The notes under the pieces were generated by a model. The model did not search any database. It had not been told where the DNA came from and worked only from the letters and a program-made list of their open reading frames with translations. Both the position numbers and the translations under genes were made by a program. From Acidobacteriaceae bacterium KBS 146 (GTDB taxonomy: Bacteria; Acidobacteriota; Terriglobia; Terriglobales; Acidobacteriaceae), in assembly GCA_000688615.1 (NCBI GenBank), contig JHVA01000001.1:62001-126000 (forward strand): a stretch of 64,000 bases of DNA, in the 5' to 3' direction. The first letter of the stretch is position 1; each line of letters starts with the position of its first letter. This document shows, one piece after another, positions 52,085 through 60,814 of the stretch.

Positions 52085-52840
52085 TTACCGGTTGTGGACG
52101 CGCCCCGAGGCCTGATCGCTGGCAATAACGCCGTCGCGAATGGTGACGACACGATGCGCATACTCGGCGATATCGGGCTCGTGGGTGACCAGAACAATCG
52201 TGTTGCCGCGGGAGTGCAGCTCATCGAAGAGGGCCATAATCTCGTCGCCGGTCTTGGAGTCGAGGTTTCCGGTGGGCTCGTCGGCGAGGATGATGGAGGG
52301 ACTGTTGACCAGAGCGCGCGCGATGGCGACACGCTGACGTTGGCCTCCTGAGAGCTCGTTGGGTTTGTGGAGCATGCGCGAGCCGAGGTTCACACTCTCA
52401 AGTGCGGCCTTGGCTTTCTCTACCCGTTCGGCCGCCGGGGTGCCGTTATAGATGAGCGGCAGTTCGACATTGTGCAACGCGGTGGCGCGGGCCAGCAGGT
52501 TGAAGGTCTGGAAGACGAAGCCGATCTCCTTATTGCGGATGCGGGCGAGTTCGTCGTCGTTGAGCTCGGAGACGTCGTGGCCGTTGAGCCAGTACTTTCC
52601 CTGTGAGGGTGAGTCGAGGCAACCGATGAGGTTCATCAGCGTCGACTTTCCTGAGCCGGAAGGACCCATAATGGCGACGTACTCGTTATGCCGGATACGG
52701 AGGGTGACGCCGCGAAGGGCATGGACCTGCTGGTCGCCCATCTCGTAAGTCTTCCAGAGATTATCGGTGACGATGACATCGCCGGGGCGGGGTCCGGCAG
52801 CATTAATTACGGTGGTTTCGACTGCGGTTTCGATCGCCAT
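52085..52840 (-). CDS. ABC transporter ATP-binding protein, MacB/LolD type
   Basis: A 251-residue ABC ATPase. ATG 52840 is chosen because CGGAG precedes it; the frame's first start at 52882 adds 14 unlikely residues. Walker A is GPSGSGKST, the Q-loop is FVFQTFNLL, the signature [15 protein letters not shown], and Walker [15 protein letters not shown] with H-loop [11 protein letters not shown]. This is the LolD/MacB/FtsE-like subgroup, which pairs with FtsX/MacB-type permeases. It lies downstream of the periplasmic adaptor, but no permease gene is adjacent, so the complex is incomplete here. Confidence 0.92.
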   Translation of the reverse strand: MAIETAVETTVINAAGPRPGDVIVTDNLWKTYEMGDQQVHALRGVTLRIRHNEYVAIMGPSGSGKSTLMNLIGCLDSPSQGKYWLNGHDVSELNDDELARIRNKEIGFVFQTFNLLARATALHNVELPLIYNGTPAAERVEKAKAALESVNLGSRMLHKPNELSGGQRQRVAIARALVNSPSIILADEPTGNLDSKTGDEIMALFDELHSRGNTIVLVTHEPDIAEYAHRVVTIRDGVIASDQASGRVHNR

Positions 52841-52987
52841 CCGATTCTCCGGTTCGTGGTTCCCAGGCTGCTGTAGATTCACAGGGCAACACCTGGTTCT
52901 TAGGATAGTCCTTTTCTTCAGACAAGTACGGCTGCGATGGCCCAGAGGTTCCGTGACGGAATAGGTACGGAACTTTTGAGGAGGCCG

Positions 52988-54388
52988 TCAGGACTTATCG
53001 GTGACGGTCTCGGGGGTGTTGTCCCTTTTGACGATCGTCCCGCTCTTGAGGGAGCGGAGAATTTTATAGCGGCCCGTGACGATCTCGTCTCCAGGCTGAA
53101 GCCCATTGAGGATCTCGATGTCGGTCGCGCCGGTCACCCCGGTCTTTACCGGCACGAAGATGGCGCGGAGCTTCTTGTGATCGGTGCGGAGGACATAGAC
53201 GCCGGTAGTCATCTGGGACTTTCCGGGAGGAGGAGCGGTGCTGGCGGCGACGCCGCTGGCTCCTGGAGTTTTGCCGTTGTTCTGCTCCATGGCTCTTTCC
53301 ATCTCAGGATTGCGCTGAACGAGAGCCTGAATAGGGATGGTCAGGGCATCGGTGCGATGGGCTGTGGTGATCTTGGCGGTGGCAGACAGACCGGGCTTGA
53401 GGTCATCGGAGACCTGATCGAGCGTGACGACAACCTTGAAGTCCTTCGCCTCTTCGGTTCCGGTGGTGGATTGGCTGGTGGCGAGTCCGGTGGTCCGGAG
53501 CAGGGCCTGATCGCCGACTTCGGTGACATGTCCTTTGAAGATGCGGCCGGGAAGAGCATCGACGGTGACGTCGACAGGCTGGTTCATCGCAACGTTCACG
53601 ATGTCGGTTTCGTCCACTTTGACCTCAGCGGTGATGACAGACATGTCCGCGAGGGTCATCAGGGTGGAGCCCTCTGCGTTCTGGATACCGACGACGACGG
53701 TCTCGCCCTCACGGACCGGAACGTTGGTGACGAGAGCGTCGAAAGGTGCTCGGCTCTGGGTCAGGCCGAGCGAATAGTTACTTCCACGCAGGGTGGCGAC
53801 GGCCTGATCGACATGCCCGCGGGCGGATGCGGTCTGGGCTTTTGCCTGGGCGACGGCGGCCTGACGCTGCAGCAAGGTCGCCTCGGAGACGTCGAGGGCA
53901 GCTTTTTTGGCGTCGTAGTCCTGCTTGGCGATCAACTTTTCTTCGTAGAGGGCATGGGCACGCCCGTAGTCGAACTTTTTCTGCTCCAGATCGGCCTTGG
54001 CCTGGGCAACATTCGCTTCGGCGGTGCGCTCGGCGGCGGCGTAGGATTCGACGTCGGTCCTGGAGGCCGCTATGGTGGCATTCTGGGCCTGTACGGCAGA
54101 GGCTGGCTGCTCGCTTTCGACGGTTGCGACCAGCTGTCCGGATTTCACGTGATCTCCTTCTTTGACATAGAGATGGGTGATCCGGCCGAAGGCGGTGGCC
54201 CCTACGTTGACGTAGGTCTTGGGCTTGATCTGGCCGGTACCATTGACGATGGAGACGAGATCCTGACGGACGGCGTGGCCGGTGGCGACTTTGGTGACAG
54301 CGCCCTGGCTATGGAGGATGCTGCCGATGACGACTCCTGCAAGAACAAGGACTCCCACCACAATCAAGGCGATTTTTTTGAGGCTCAT
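52988..54388 (-). CDS. Periplasmic adaptor subunit, MacA/HlyD-like
   Basis: A 466-residue membrane-fusion protein. The frame is open back to 55246, but ATG 54388 gives a normal signal anchor (MSLKKIALIVVGVLVLAGVVIGS). Lipoyl-type halves are visible at GRITHLYVKEGDHVKSGQLVATVES and around APFDALVTNVPVREGETV; between them is a long coiled-coil hairpin rich in Ala, Glu and Lys (about residues 105-190). The beta-barrel and membrane-proximal regions follow (VKVDETDIVNVAMNQPVDVTVDA). It likely links an inner-membrane ABC permease to a TolC-type channel. The ATPase gene follows 147 bp later. Confidence 0.9.
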   Translation of the reverse strand: MSLKKIALIVVGVLVLAGVVIGSILHSQGAVTKVATGHAVRQDLVSIVNGTGQIKPKTYVNVGATAFGRITHLYVKEGDHVKSGQLVATVESEQPASAVQAQNATIAASRTDVESYAAAERTAEANVAQAKADLEQKKFDYGRAHALYEEKLIAKQDYDAKKAALDVSEATLLQRQAAVAQAKAQTASARGHVDQAVATLRGSNYSLGLTQSRAPFDALVTNVPVREGETVVVGIQNAEGSTLMTLADMSVITAEVKVDETDIVNVAMNQPVDVTVDALPGRIFKGHVTEVGDQALLRTTGLATSQSTTGTEEAKDFKVVVTLDQVSDDLKPGLSATAKITTAHRTDALTIPIQALVQRNPEMERAMEQNNGKTPGASGVAASTAPPPGKSQMTTGVYVLRTDHKKLRAIFVPVKTGVTGATDIEILNGLQPGDEIVTGRYKILRSLKSGTIVKRDNTPETVTDKS

Positions 54389-54597
54389 CTGGTTTCTCTG
54401 CGTCTTTCTCCGGGCCGGCCCGGGATGGCGCTTTCGATTTGAGGTTCTATCGTGAGATACGAGGCTCAGGCGTCTCTCGTTCCCAGCTTTTCGCGCGACC
54501 TTTTTAATCGCTTTCCGGGATACGGATGAGCCGGAAAGACTTATATAACGTCCAAACAGAAATGTTTTAGGTGCGCCCGATGATATCAGGGTCCCGA

Positions 54598-54636
54598 GTG
54601 TGGTTCTACACCTTGTAACAGGGGTGTAAACCGCAC
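54598..54636. promoter_or_regulatory. Imperfect inverted repeat over the -35 box of the GWxTD gene
   Basis: The half-sites at 54598-54612 and 54623-54636 are an imperfect inverted repeat with a perfect core TACACC/GGTGTA. They flank TTGTAA (54613-54618), the likely -35 box of the GWxTD gene. The position fits a repressor operator shared by the divergent adaptor and GWxTD genes; the factor is unknown. Confidence 0.4.
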
Positions 54637-54642
54637 TACAAT
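54613..54642 (+). promoter_or_regulatory. Predicted sigma-70-type promoter of the GWxTD gene
   Basis: TTGTAA (54613-54618) and TACAAT (54637-54642) are separated by 18 bases, close to the sigma-70 pattern. The predicted start of transcription is about 25 bases before the ATG at 54674. Confidence 0.55.
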
Positions 54643-54673
54643 ATTGGTTGGTATCAGGAGCAATCGCAGCATT

Positions 54674-56401
54674 ATGAAAACCTCGCGGCACTTGGTTTGT
54701 GGAACGGCCTTCTTCTCGCTTGCTCTGTTTGGAGCCTGGATTCTGCCGGCACGAGCGCAAAACGCGCAGGGTGATGTCAAGCAGGGAACTCCTGTCGAGG
54801 AAAAGCCCGATCCTCTGAGGCGCCAGCCAAGCGACAAGGAAAAGTTCGCACAGCAGAAGGCGCTGCGCCAAGAGTTGAAGGGCGTCTACAAGAAGTGGCT
54901 GGACGAGGACGTTCGCTGGATCATCACCGACCAGGAGATGCAGGCTTTTAAGAGCCTGTCGAACGACGAGGAGCGCGATCAGTTTATCGAGCAGTTCTGG
55001 CTGCGGCGCAACCCGAACCCTGATTCCCCGGACAACGAGTATCGCGATGAGCACTACCGGCGCATTGCTTACGCGAACGAGCATTTTGCCGCGGGCAAGC
55101 CGGGATGGAAGACCGATCGCGGCCATATCTATATCGCCTATGGCAAGCCGGACTCGATCGATTCGCATCCGAGCGGCGGCAACTATGAGCGCCCGATGGA
55201 TGAGGGTGGCGGAAACACTTCGACCTACCCTTTCGAGACCTGGCACTACCGGTATCTACAGGGCATCGGCGACAACATCGATATTGAATTTGTCGATACC
55301 TGCATGTGCGGCGACTACCACATGACCATCGACCGCTCCGAGAAGGACGCTTTGAAGTACGTTCCTGGCGCGGGTGCGACGATGTACGAGCAGATGGGAA
55401 TGGCGGAGAAGAAGGACCGCTTCTCGGGCGGCGGTCTGGAGCAGCTGGGAACCGGTCCGATGTCGACCATGAACCAGAGCAAGCAGTTCGATCGCCTGAA
55501 TCAGTATGCGAAGCTGATGGCTGCTCCCGAGATCAAGTTCAAGGATCTGGAAGCCTATATGGTCAGCTCGAAGATTCTGACCGGGCCTCCGTTCCTGTTC
55601 GACGTGCGTACGGACTATGTGAAGGTAACCAACGATACGATCCTGGTCCCGATCACGCTGCAGATTCGCAACAAGGACATCACCTTCCAGAACAAGGACG
55701 GCGTAGCGACCGGCACGGTCAATATTCTGGGCCGGGTCTCGAACCTGAACCACCGAATTATCCAGCCGTTTGAAGACACCGTGCAGGTGCAGGTTCCCAG
55801 TGAGCTTCTGGGCAAGACGCAGAACAACGCTTCGGTCTACTGGAAGTCGATTCCTCTGCGCCCCGGTCTTTATAAGGTCGATATCGTCATCAAGGACGTA
55901 AATAACCCGGACCACATCGGACGCTGGCAACGAAGCATCAACGTGCCGAAGTATGACGATGATCGTCTTGCAGCCTCTTCGCTGATCCTGGCGGACCAGA
56001 TGGAACGGGTTCCATCGAAGGACATTGGAGCCGGAAACTTCGTCATCGGAAACACGCGGATCCGTCCCCGAGTCTCATCAGGAGGGACCCAGCCGGTGAC
56101 CTTCCACCGCAACCAGAACTTGAACTTCTGGATGCAGGTGTATAACCTCGGAATCGACGAAAAGAGCAAGCGCAACGGAGCCAAGATCGAGTATCAGGTC
56201 ACGAATACAGCGACCAAGCAGGTTTTACTGAATACCGAAGAGCTTACGTCGAAGACGAGTCCGAATTCGGACCAGGTGACGCTGGAGCGTTCGATGCCGC
56301 TGGCGAGCCTGGAGCCAGGAAAATATGAGATCACTATCAAGGTAGATGATGGAATCTCCAAGCAGCAGATCGCAGAATCTGCGCCATTTGTTATTGATTG
56401 A
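54674..56401 (+). CDS. GWxTD-domain protein, exported
   Basis: A 575-residue protein. ATG 54674 is chosen over TTG 54644, which lies inside the promoter region. Residues 1-31 are a signal peptide (LVCGTAFFSLALFGAWILP, ending ARAQ). The defining motif GWxTD is in AGKPGWKTDRGHIYIAYGKPD, within a roughly 120-residue domain starting at WLDEDVRWIITDQE. The C-terminal half is beta-rich (VTNDTILVPITLQI, YEITIKVDDG), probably one or more Ig-like or similar domains. Biochemical role of GWxTD domains is not established; they are common in acidobacteria and Bacteroidota. It is followed by a carboxypeptidase-regulatory-domain outer-membrane-like gene. Confidence 0.93.
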   Translation: MKTSRHLVCGTAFFSLALFGAWILPARAQNAQGDVKQGTPVEEKPDPLRRQPSDKEKFAQQKALRQELKGVYKKWLDEDVRWIITDQEMQAFKSLSNDEERDQFIEQFWLRRNPNPDSPDNEYRDEHYRRIAYANEHFAAGKPGWKTDRGHIYIAYGKPDSIDSHPSGGNYERPMDEGGGNTSTYPFETWHYRYLQGIGDNIDIEFVDTCMCGDYHMTIDRSEKDALKYVPGAGATMYEQMGMAEKKDRFSGGGLEQLGTGPMSTMNQSKQFDRLNQYAKLMAAPEIKFKDLEAYMVSSKILTGPPFLFDVRTDYVKVTNDTILVPITLQIRNKDITFQNKDGVATGTVNILGRVSNLNHRIIQPFEDTVQVQVPSELLGKTQNNASVYWKSIPLRPGLYKVDIVIKDVNNPDHIGRWQRSINVPKYDDDRLAASSLILADQMERVPSKDIGAGNFVIGNTRIRPRVSSGGTQPVTFHRNQNLNFWMQVYNLGIDEKSKRNGAKIEYQVTNTATKQVLLNTEELTSKTSPNSDQVTLERSMPLASLEPGKYEITIKVDDGISKQQIAESAPFVID

Positions 56402-56579
56402 TCTACTTGGTGTTTGACTTTCAGGTGTGCGGGCTGGAGGCGACACGGTTACGTGGATAACAACAGACGTAGCCGGTTCCTGGCGCAACCTCTTTCCTGC
56501 GGATTCCCGTACTTTGCGGGTTCCGGTTTTTTGGAGCAGTCGTCGACGCCCAGGTGCCAAGACTGTGGAACGTAGCCGA

Positions 56580-58298
56580 GTGAAGATCGCGATCCTGGCC
56601 GTAGTGATGACAGTATCTCTACGCGGATGGGCAGCTGCGCCTGCAGCGGTCTCCGGCGTGGTGCGCGATGCGCAGGGAATCGCCCAGATGGGTGCCCTGG
56701 TACAAGTGATGGGGCCGAATGCGTCCCTGGTAGGAACCGCCTTCACAGACCTTCACGGCCGTTACCTGATCTCCAACCTGCTTCCGGGAAAGTATGAGGT
56801 TCGAGCTTCGGCCGCGCTCTTTGTCCCCACGCTGCACGGCAACCTCAGGCTAAACCCCGGCGCAAAGGCGGTCGTCAATCTGACGATGAACGCCATCTTT
56901 GACGCGGCTGCATGGATTCCGGCGGAGCGGCGCAAGGCCGATGAGCCGAAGGATGACTGGACCTGGACGCTGCGGTCTGTGGCGAATAAGCCGATTCTGC
57001 GCATCTTCGATGAAAACGGCGACATGGTCATCATGTCTTCGAGCTCTGCAGAGAAGGCAAAGCCGGCGGATCGGGCACGAGCGGGCGTGCAGTCGGGCGA
57101 CGGAGGATTTGGGACCGGCGGCATCCATAACGTCTTTCAGCTGGATCGCTCGATGCCGGACGGATCGGATGTTGAGGTCCGCGCTGACTTAGGCGCGCAG
57201 ACCGGACCCAGGCTGCGTGCGCCTTCCACATCGCTTCAGGCGGGATATCAGCGGAAGATGGGGTTTGCCGGGGCGGGCCGTGTGGTGACCAGCTACCAGT
57301 CTCATCCGGAGATGATTGGATCAGGCGGGACCTCCGGGATGGAGGCGATTCAGCTGGCCTCCGCGGAAAAGACACAGCTTGGCGACGCGGTCGACCTTGA
57401 GGTCGGCGGAACCGTCTACGTGATACGCGGGGCTGGATACGGAATGGCATCACGTCCGTTTCTTAAAGTTACCGCGCATCCGGGGTCACACTGGCAGGCC
57501 GGATACCGGATGGCGACTTCGCGCGATCTGCAGTCGTTTAACGGGCTGGATACAGTTGAACTGGAGTTGCCGGTTGGTGTGATGGAGCAGGGCCGTATGC
57601 GGACTGAAAGCGGCCTGCATCAGGAGATTTCGCTCTCGCGAAAGGCCGGGCGCGGTGTCGTTCAGGTCGGTTACTACAAGGACAATCTGCAGCGAATCAT
57701 CCTGGCCGGAGGCGGGGCACTTACGGCTGCGGATCTCGCACCTGCTTCGGTTCCGGGTGCGACAACAAACGGCATTCTCGCCGACACGGTATCAGATACG
57801 TTCCGTATGCTGTCAGCCGGGTATCGGTCGCAGGGCGTCAGCCTGCTGATGACAGAGCCGATCACACCGGCGATGTGGGTAGCTGTGGAGTACAACACCG
57901 GCGCTGCGATGGCAGCCCCTGACGGCAAGCAGCCGATGCATCTGGACAAGGTTTCGATGGAGTTAAAGCCGAGAGCAGCCCAGTCAGCGACGATCGCCCT
58001 CAATGGCCGTGTCATCCACAGCGGAACCCAAGTTCGGGCATCGTACCGGTATCAGCCTGAGGGCCTCGTAACCGCGGTCAACCGATATGCTGCCTTCAGT
58101 GATCAGGCCTATCTCAGCTTCTTTATTCGTCAACCGGTACGTTGCGGCAAGATGCTACCGGATGGCCTTGAAGCTACGGTTGATATTACGAATCTGCTGG
58201 AGCAGGGCTACAGGCCGGTCCTTTCACGCGACGGGCGCATGCTGTTTCTGGCACAATCGCCGCGGATGATTCAGGCGGGGCTCGCCTTCAACTTCTAA
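56580..58298 (+). CDS. Carboxypeptidase-regulatory-like domain, outer-membrane beta-barrel-like protein
   Basis: A 572-residue protein. The frame opens at 56427, but GTG 56580 (GGAA upstream) gives a proper signal peptide (VKIAILAVVMTVSLRGWAAA). Residues about 22-105 form a carboxypeptidase D regulatory-like (transthyretin-like) domain (SGVVRDAQGIAQMGALVQV, TFTDLHGRYLISNLLPGKYEV). The remainder is rich in alternating beta strands and ends with the aromatic residue (LAFNF) typical of outer-membrane barrels. No clear TonB box or plug domain was seen, so a full TonB-dependent transporter is uncertain. It lies 178 bp after the GWxTD gene; they may act together. Confidence 0.8.
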   Translation: MKIAILAVVMTVSLRGWAAAPAAVSGVVRDAQGIAQMGALVQVMGPNASLVGTAFTDLHGRYLISNLLPGKYEVRASAALFVPTLHGNLRLNPGAKAVVNLTMNAIFDAAAWIPAERRKADEPKDDWTWTLRSVANKPILRIFDENGDMVIMSSSSAEKAKPADRARAGVQSGDGGFGTGGIHNVFQLDRSMPDGSDVEVRADLGAQTGPRLRAPSTSLQAGYQRKMGFAGAGRVVTSYQSHPEMIGSGGTSGMEAIQLASAEKTQLGDAVDLEVGGTVYVIRGAGYGMASRPFLKVTAHPGSHWQAGYRMATSRDLQSFNGLDTVELELPVGVMEQGRMRTESGLHQEISLSRKAGRGVVQVGYYKDNLQRIILAGGGALTAADLAPASVPGATTNGILADTVSDTFRMLSAGYRSQGVSLLMTEPITPAMWVAVEYNTGAAMAAPDGKQPMHLDKVSMELKPRAAQSATIALNGRVIHSGTQVRASYRYQPEGLVTAVNRYAAFSDQAYLSFFIRQPVRCGKMLPDGLEATVDITNLLEQGYRPVLSRDGRMLFLAQSPRMIQAGLAFNF

Positions 58299-58355
58299 CC
58301 CACGCCCCCTGGTTCCGCAGCAAATCAAAAACTGTTCAAAAACCGATTCTTGAAC

Positions 58356-59729
58356 TTATTCAAAGGCTGCATCGGAGATCGCGGCGTCTGACCCCGTTTT
58401 GCGGTTCGTACGCAGCATTATTGAATAGATGATGAGCCCGGCAACGATCCAGAGCAGACCGAGCAGCTGGGCTGCATGGTTGAGGTTCAGCCAGATGAAT
58501 GCGCTGACCAGAAGACCGAGGAGCGGCGCTGTGGTGGCGAAGGCGACTTTGTGCGCGGAGCGGCTGCGATAGTGGATGAGTGCAGCAGCATTGACTCCCA
58601 TGAAGGCGATGAACGCGCCGAAGTTAAGTAGCTCTGCTCCCCGCTCGTAGGTGAGAAGGAACGCTCCGAGGAGGGCGCAGGCTCCCACGGCCAGAACGTT
58701 TCTGGCGGGGATTCCTTTGCGCTCGTCGATGCTGGCGAAGAAGCGGCGAGGCAGAGCTCCGCCTCGGCCCATGCCGTAGAGCAGGCGCGCTGCCCCGAAT
58801 TGTGCGGCCACTCCGGAGCCCAGGTTTGCAATCAGCAGCGTTGCATTGAGCAGATGAAACAGAAACTTCCCTCCAACCCGCTGTGCGATGTGCACGTAAG
58901 CGGTATCAACGATGGAGGCAGGGAAGGGAGAGCGTGAGGGCCAGGCAAGTTGTGCGACATAGGTAGTGACAGCAGCGATAATTCCGATCACAAGACAGGT
59001 CAGTACCGTAGCGAGCATGATGTTGCGCTCGGGGTTTTCGACCTCTTCGCTCATGGTCGAGATGCCGTCGAAGCCAATGTAAGTCAGGGCTGCGATCGAG
59101 GTTCCGCGGAAGAGACGCGATGCAGCGAAAGTGGTTGGGTCGTAGAAGGGGACCAGCCATGCTCCACCGACGGGCCGAACAACCAAGGCAATGTATCGGA
59201 TCGCGTAGGCGAGAAAGACGGCGACGACGATGCTCATTCCGAGCGCCAGCAGGCTATTGAAGCGAGCGGACGCTCGAACGCCACGCAAATTGAGAGCAGT
59301 GAACACGACGGCGAAGGCCACGGCCCACGCAGCATAGGGAATCTGAGGCAGGATGTTGCGCGCGGCGTCACTGCACCAGATGACGCAGATCAGCGGATTG
59401 AGAATGTAGTCCAGCAGCATGGACCAGCCGACAACATAACCTAATACGGGATGAATCTCGCGGCCGACATAGGTGTAGGCAGAGCCGGCGCTGGGATAGA
59501 CGCGTGCCATGCGGCCATAGCTGATGGCGGTAAACAGCATGGCTACCATGGCGATCAAGATGGTTGAGACAACGTGACCCCCGGCGACGTTGCTGACCAC
59601 TCCATAGATCCCCATGGGAGCTGTGGGCTGGATGATCACGATGCCGTAGACGACGAGATGCCACAGCTTGAGCGAGCGGCGAAGGCCGCCCGGCGATGAC
59701 GTCTGCGACGTGTTGGACGACGAGGGCAG
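58356..59729 (-). CDS. Amino-acid permease, APC family (start codon probably CTG)
   Basis: A membrane protein of about 457 residues with about 12 helices. The first canonical start (GTG 59639) would begin inside the first helix (MIIQPTAPMGIYGVV). In the same frame, upstream codons read LRRSLKLWHLVVYGIVIIQPTAPMGIYG, the conserved APC N-terminus. No ATG, GTG or TTG occurs between GTG 59639 and the frame's stop at 59844. A CTG at 59729 has GGAG five bases before it and is the best candidate. FNSLLALGMSIVVAVFLAYA and YIGFDGISTMSEEVENPERN are typical APC helix 5-6 wording. Substrate unknown; a frameshift or pseudogene cannot be excluded. Confidence 0.83.
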   Translation of the reverse strand: MPSSSNTSQTSSPGGLRRSLKLWHLVVYGIVIIQPTAPMGIYGVVSNVAGGHVVSTILIAMVAMLFTAISYGRMARVYPSAGSAYTYVGREIHPVLGYVVGWSMLLDYILNPLICVIWCSDAARNILPQIPYAAWAVAFAVVFTALNLRGVRASARFNSLLALGMSIVVAVFLAYAIRYIALVVRPVGGAWLVPFYDPTTFAASRLFRGTSIAALTYIGFDGISTMSEEVENPERNIMLATVLTCLVIGIIAAVTTYVAQLAWPSRSPFPASIVDTAYVHIAQRVGGKFLFHLLNATLLIANLGSGVAAQFGAARLLYGMGRGGALPRRFFASIDERKGIPARNVLAVGACALLGAFLLTYERGAELLNFGAFIAFMGVNAAALIHYRSRSAHKVAFATTAPLLGLLVSAFIWLNLNHAAQLLGLLWIVAGLIIYSIMLRTNRKTGSDAAISDAAFE

Positions 59730-59772
59730 GGCGACTCCGTTCTTTGGGCAGATGGCGAAAAGCTCAGGGTAT

Positions 59773-60525
59773 TTAGTGAGCGGAGGACTTCTCGCTGGCC
59801 AGGAGGAGGGTTCCGAAGTGCTCGGGAACGTGGAAGCTCTTACTCATGCTCGGCTGCCAGGCGAGGTAGTGCCGGGTTTCGGTGGGGCCCTGGCAGCGGA
59901 AGAGATTGATTCGGAGCTTTTCGCCGGCGGCGGCTGGCCGGGGGCTTATCGAGGCAAAGGGGATCCGCATGGCGCCGTACCAGATCTTATGGGTGCTATC
60001 GATGCGGGCGCTGACCTCGAGACCGGAGTTCCACTTCCAGGCGTTCTTGTCGCCCTGCTTGTCCAGGTCGATGTCCAGATCAACCCACTCGCCCTGAGGG
60101 GAGAGCTCGAACTCTTTGTACTGGCGGATGTGTTCGAAGTCCGAGCCGATGAAGGCCTCCGCAACGTCCCAGTTCCAGAGCTGATTGGTCTCGGCCTTGG
60201 TATCGGGAGACGGCTTGAGATTGAGCTGCTCGTAGGGCGATATAAACAGGAGGTAAAGGCTGCCATGGGTCCAGCGGGCGCGAACTTCGGTCCGGTGCGA
60301 TGGGACGGGATTGCCGAAGGTATCGCCGGTGATAAAGACCGGGTGCGTGTGTTGCCAGAAGGCCGCCGACGGGTCTGTCGTGAGCGGGGCATCATGGGTT
60401 GCCTCAGTGGCGGTAATCGTAGACGAGGGCGATGGAGATGCAGTCTGGGCAACAGTCATGGTGGCAATCGAGAGAACGGCGAGAGAAAGCTGGATGCGAA
60501 GCAGCGATGGCATGGCATCCATCAT
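59773..60525 (-). CDS. Carbohydrate-binding family-9-like protein, exported
   Basis: A 250-residue protein with a signal peptide (LLRIQLSLAVLSIATMTVAQ). The mature part resembles the CBM9-like domain used in many single-domain bacterial proteins: FWQHTHPVFITGD, EVRARWTHGSLYLLFISPYE, WNWDVAEAFIGSDFEHIRQYKEFELSPQGEWVDLDID, and RINLFRCQGP...YLAWQPSMSKSFHVPEHFGTL. These proteins may bind glycans, but the role of free-standing ones is not clear. The start could be any of three closely placed ATGs (60525, 60522, 60513). It follows a small membrane-protein gene by one base. Confidence 0.85.
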   Translation of the reverse strand: MMDAMPSLLRIQLSLAVLSIATMTVAQTASPSPSSTITATEATHDAPLTTDPSAAFWQHTHPVFITGDTFGNPVPSHRTEVRARWTHGSLYLLFISPYEQLNLKPSPDTKAETNQLWNWDVAEAFIGSDFEHIRQYKEFELSPQGEWVDLDIDLDKQGDKNAWKWNSGLEVSARIDSTHKIWYGAMRIPFASISPRPAAAGEKLRINLFRCQGPTETRHYLAWQPSMSKSFHVPEHFGTLLLASEKSSAH

Positions 60526-60526
60526 C

Positions 60527-60718
60527 TCATCTTCGAAAGAGATGCCAGGCCATCAGGGGAGAGGCGATGGCCAGAAGCCAGGCAAGGGGATATTCGAAGG
60601 GAATGTCAGACATCCGTTTTTGGGCGAGGGTGATGACCGCCGCAATCCAGATGACCAGCCAGGGGAGGGCGGTAATGGTCGCCAGAGCTCTCGAATGCGA
60701 AGGATGTTCCTGATGCAT
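60527..60718 (-). CDS. Small membrane protein coupled to the CBM9-like gene
   Basis: A 63-residue protein with two hydrophobic segments (ALPWLVIWIAAVITLAQ and YPLAWLLAIASPLMAWHL) joined by a short charged turn. Its TGA is one base before the CBM9-like ATG, which suggests translational coupling. I do not recognise the family. There is no strong ribosome site upstream, so existence is likely but not certain. Confidence 0.5.
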   Translation of the reverse strand: MHQEHPSHSRALATITALPWLVIWIAAVITLAQKRMSDIPFEYPLAWLLAIASPLMAWHLFRR

Positions 60719-60814
60719 ATCTGTAACCGTAGCAAGATCATGAGTCGCCTTCTACGTGCCTAAAGTCGTCAAACTAACGTCATAACACTTTGGTTGCAAA
60801 TGCGGAGGATGCAG

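Noticed and set aside
52937..54442. 501-codon + strand frame opposite the MacA-like gene
   Set aside because: Gly/Asp-rich mirror translation of a clear adaptor gene; no domain or ribosome site.
54389..55246. Upstream extension of the adaptor frame on the - strand
   Set aside because: It runs through the promoter region and opposite the GWxTD gene; the signal anchor at 54388 is the natural N-terminus.
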